From Elysia chlorotica (lineage: Eukaryota > Mollusca > Gastropoda > Plakobranchidae): a stretch of 64,000 nucleotides of DNA. Below are positions 61,598 through 64,000 of this stretch, in pieces (the first letter of the stretch is position 1; every line of letters begins with the position of its first letter). Made by a program: the position numbers and the translations under genes. The DNA lies in contig RQTK01000175.1 in the NCBI GenBank assembly GCA_003991915.1, positions 153,445 to 217,444 on the forward strand, read 5' to 3'. The notes under the pieces were generated by a model. The model was not told where the DNA came from and did no database searches. It saw only the letters and a list, made by a program, of their open reading frames with translations.

Positions 61598-63106
61598 GAA
61601 AAGAGAGACACAGAGAGAGAGAGCAGTAGATAGATCAGGATTACTCTGGAGTCATCAGTTTTTACCTTAACCACTTACTACTAGATCAAGCACAACCTGC
61701 ATAATTATACTGAGACTAAACGAAGGAGACATTTTGTGAATGAATTTTTTATCCTGCCCTACCTTCGGGTATGTATGACTAATTGTTGGTGTTCGAGTTT
61801 CAATAACCTGGAACAAGTGTGTCGGACAAATAGAAACACAATACATGTAGAAGACAAGGTACAAACAACAATCCAGCTGACAAGCACACGACTGGGACAT
61901 TGAATATTATATAGGTACTTGGTTAACATGATCATTTGAGCATACCTACTTTGGTTGACCTATACATCCGTCCTTAGGAAGCTGGATTTGAAGAGGTCCA
62001 CGAGGTGGGTAATTTACTCCATAGTGAAAGGAACACGCTAGATATAGCCGAAAGATTAGGTTTCGTAAATAGTTATCTGTTGTGTCAAACAATGGCTACG
62101 CATAAGTAGATCTTTACGTCAACCTGTGTAATGGTCTTTCTCTCTTCCATTGAAGCCTAGATCTAGATACTGGTAGGAACGGGCTTGAGTTTACAGACTT
62201 ATCAAAATAACAACACAACCATATCTAGAGCTTAAGACGGGTGAAAATCACACAAAAAAAGTATGCACAGATGTTGAAAATGAAATGCTTTGCTAACTAT
62301 CCTTAAATCTGACATACCTATCTATAATACATTAAACATATTAATTAATATATTTGACACTCTGCAATAATAAATTATATTTCACAAGATTTAGGTTTAT
62401 CCAGATGCTCAGAGTTGTTTAACTTACGTTGCTAGTTTGCTTTTTTTTTTTTCAAGGAAAAGGTCCCTTCCTTACAATACCCTAGGAAACCTATAATAGA
62501 GAGCAAGTCGTCTAGCTACAACTGTAGAGCCTACATGTCCACTGCGGCGACTAACCAGGCCTACCTAGCTAAGGCCTTTAGCGGTGTGGCCGGTCCAGGC
62601 GCGAGTGACTGCTCTCTCAGTGTTTAGTTCACTGCCCCCAAACCTTCACCGTGTCTCAGTCTCTCGATGCCTTCAAGTCGCCTAAGCCAGTCGCGTCTCC
62701 CACACGAGGTCAATCGTCGGGCCCCGGCCTAGCCTCGGCACGGTCACGCCTCCCCCTCAGTCCACCACTGGGTCCAGCGGAGAGAAAGCGGACCTGCCAA
62801 CAAGACCCCTTTGTCCACTCCTACCTCAGTACCTGGGGCCGAGGAAAAGAGGTCAGTCCTTGGACCAGTCCCGTGTGCTAGACTGCTAGGCTAACTCAGT
62901 GGCTGCGAAGTACAGGCCCCGCCAGTCACGTCAGAATCAAGAGCACTGACTTGCCCAGTCAGCCTATTCTTACCGAACTGAGGCAACGGGATTGCAATGA
63001 CTCATGACTATACAGTTACTAAGTTCAGCTTAGCTGGATTTCTCGGGTTTTCTTACTTTTTTTTTCTACTCCCCCCCCCCCCTTCCCTCAACCACGGCAA
63101 ATACAC

Positions 63107-63107
<1 letters not shown>
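60356..63107. other. No supported gene
   Basis: Mostly unique, with a (GA)n tract at 61552-61592. A GC-richer stretch at about 62560-62960 carries a 77-codon plus-strand ORF (62651-62881: SLDAFKSPKPVASPTRG..., ending VSPWTSPVC) with a CAG|T acceptor-like site before it and GAG|gtcagt near its end. It could be an exon of another gene or a repeat; I recognise nothing in it. Confidence 0.35.

Positions 63108-63150
<43 letters not shown>
63108..63150. repeat. (GA)n microsatellite
   Basis: A pure GA tract. From 63151 to the window end I see no feature apart from a (CA)n run at about 63747-63770. Confidence 0.95.
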
Positions 63151-63155
<5 letters not shown>

Positions 63156-64000
63156 AAATTGCAATTCACTGGCATTTTAACGAGAGTGGAAAGTGATAAA
63201 AGTTCATGTGGTTTGATGTAACCTGTCGTCAACGAATTATAAAATGCATGTTTGTTTTTATTCATACCAAATAACAGTGATTCAAATTCAAAACAAAAAT
63301 ATCACTAAGAATGTTGGGAATAACCATTAAAGAGAGTCCCCGTTGAAATTCATCCGTAACGTAAAGGCCTTGCTTCTTTCCATACCCATTTCTCTCTGCC
63401 TATCACAGATAAGTAAATATACCCCCTCTCTCACAAAAAAAGATTAACAAAAAGCAAGTAGACAAAACGAGTCCCAGTTTGCCAGCGCACCACCCACACC
63501 GTCTGCCTTCTGTCTGGCCCATGCAAGGGAAGTAAGCAACAAAGCCTAGTGATCAATACATTTATTTTTATTCCGCTCTTCCTAGAGCTAGACTAGACGC
63601 TCTACTCTCTCCATCTCGAGGCCCGTTGAATAAAATTCATCAGCCGTTGCGTCTATTTACAGACACTATCGCTCTCATGAACTGGAATACAAAATGATGG
63701 GGGACTGCATAAATATCCCGTTAAATAACCACACCAGCGCGTGTCACAACACACACACACACACACACACTGCTGGTGTCTGCCGCTGTGAAACTTTCAG
63801 AGCAACATCGATCCTAGGAGCTCGGCTGATCCCACTACCCAAGTAAAGAGAGGCACCATCGTTTTAGTTTGAGGTTTCAACGAACAAAGGCTATGTCATG
63901 CTCGTTTTTTCCTACTCTAAACCACCAAGAGTCGAGGTCAATATATGTAACGTCAATAAACAGCACCCGTAGGTGTCTAAACATTTTGTGTATCTGTGTT

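Overview
The window is animal nuclear DNA. It holds one confidently recognised gene: the minus-strand middle part of a UTX/KDM6A-type histone H3K27 demethylase. Fifteen coding exons lie between about 40.8 kb (upstream in the transcript) and the left edge of the window. They encode most of the tetratricopeptide (TPR) domain, a low-complexity linker and the beginning of the JmjC catalytic domain. The rest of JmjC and the GATA-like zinc domain must lie to the left of base 1. The N-terminal exons were not found to the right of 40.8 kb. Exon phases join correctly at every junction, about 2.7 kb of coding sequence in all. The repeats and intron architecture (tRNA-derived SINEs ending in ...GACGTTAAAC, an L2/CR1-like LINE, very dense (GA)n/(CT)n tracts, introns up to about 24.6 kb) suggest a lophotrochozoan, most likely a gastropod mollusc. 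That placement is inference.

Layout. 0-10 kb: thirteen compact exons from the end of the TPR domain to the start of JmjC, separated by short AT-rich introns. 9.7-34.3 kb: one giant intron filled with microsatellites, SINEs and a 5'-truncated LINE at about 25.0-26.1 kb. 34.0-36.3 kb: a nearly perfect 0.94-kb inverted duplication that includes a whole KDM6A exon. 36.4-39.9 kb: intron with a triplicated GA-rich repeat unit. 39.9-40.8 kb: two more TPR exons. 40.8-41.6 kb: a 52-bp tandem array that starts at a splice acceptor. 41.6-64 kb: upstream intron or intergenic DNA with SINEs, tRNA-like repeats, a MITE-like element, two sequence gaps and many simple repeats, with no gene I can support.

Three patterns deserve a second look. 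First, two separate KDM6A exons (2565-2635 and 34277-34405) have inverted copies in a neighbouring intron, including their splice sites, so the pre-mRNA could fold an exon and its splice site(s) into long duplexes. Second, two tandem arrays sit directly against KDM6A splice sites and repeat splice-signal-like sequence: a 52-bp unit with a CTAAC branch-point-like motif plus pyrimidine tract, and a 118-bp SINE-derived unit with GTCAGT donor-like motifs. Third, two exons carry reading-frame defects (a homopolymer frameshift in the exon at 5592-5761 and an in-frame stop in the exon at 72-277). These look more like consensus or assembly errors than a dead gene, because everything else is intact. 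I see no complete second gene, no CRISPR array and no recognisable viral or LTR element.
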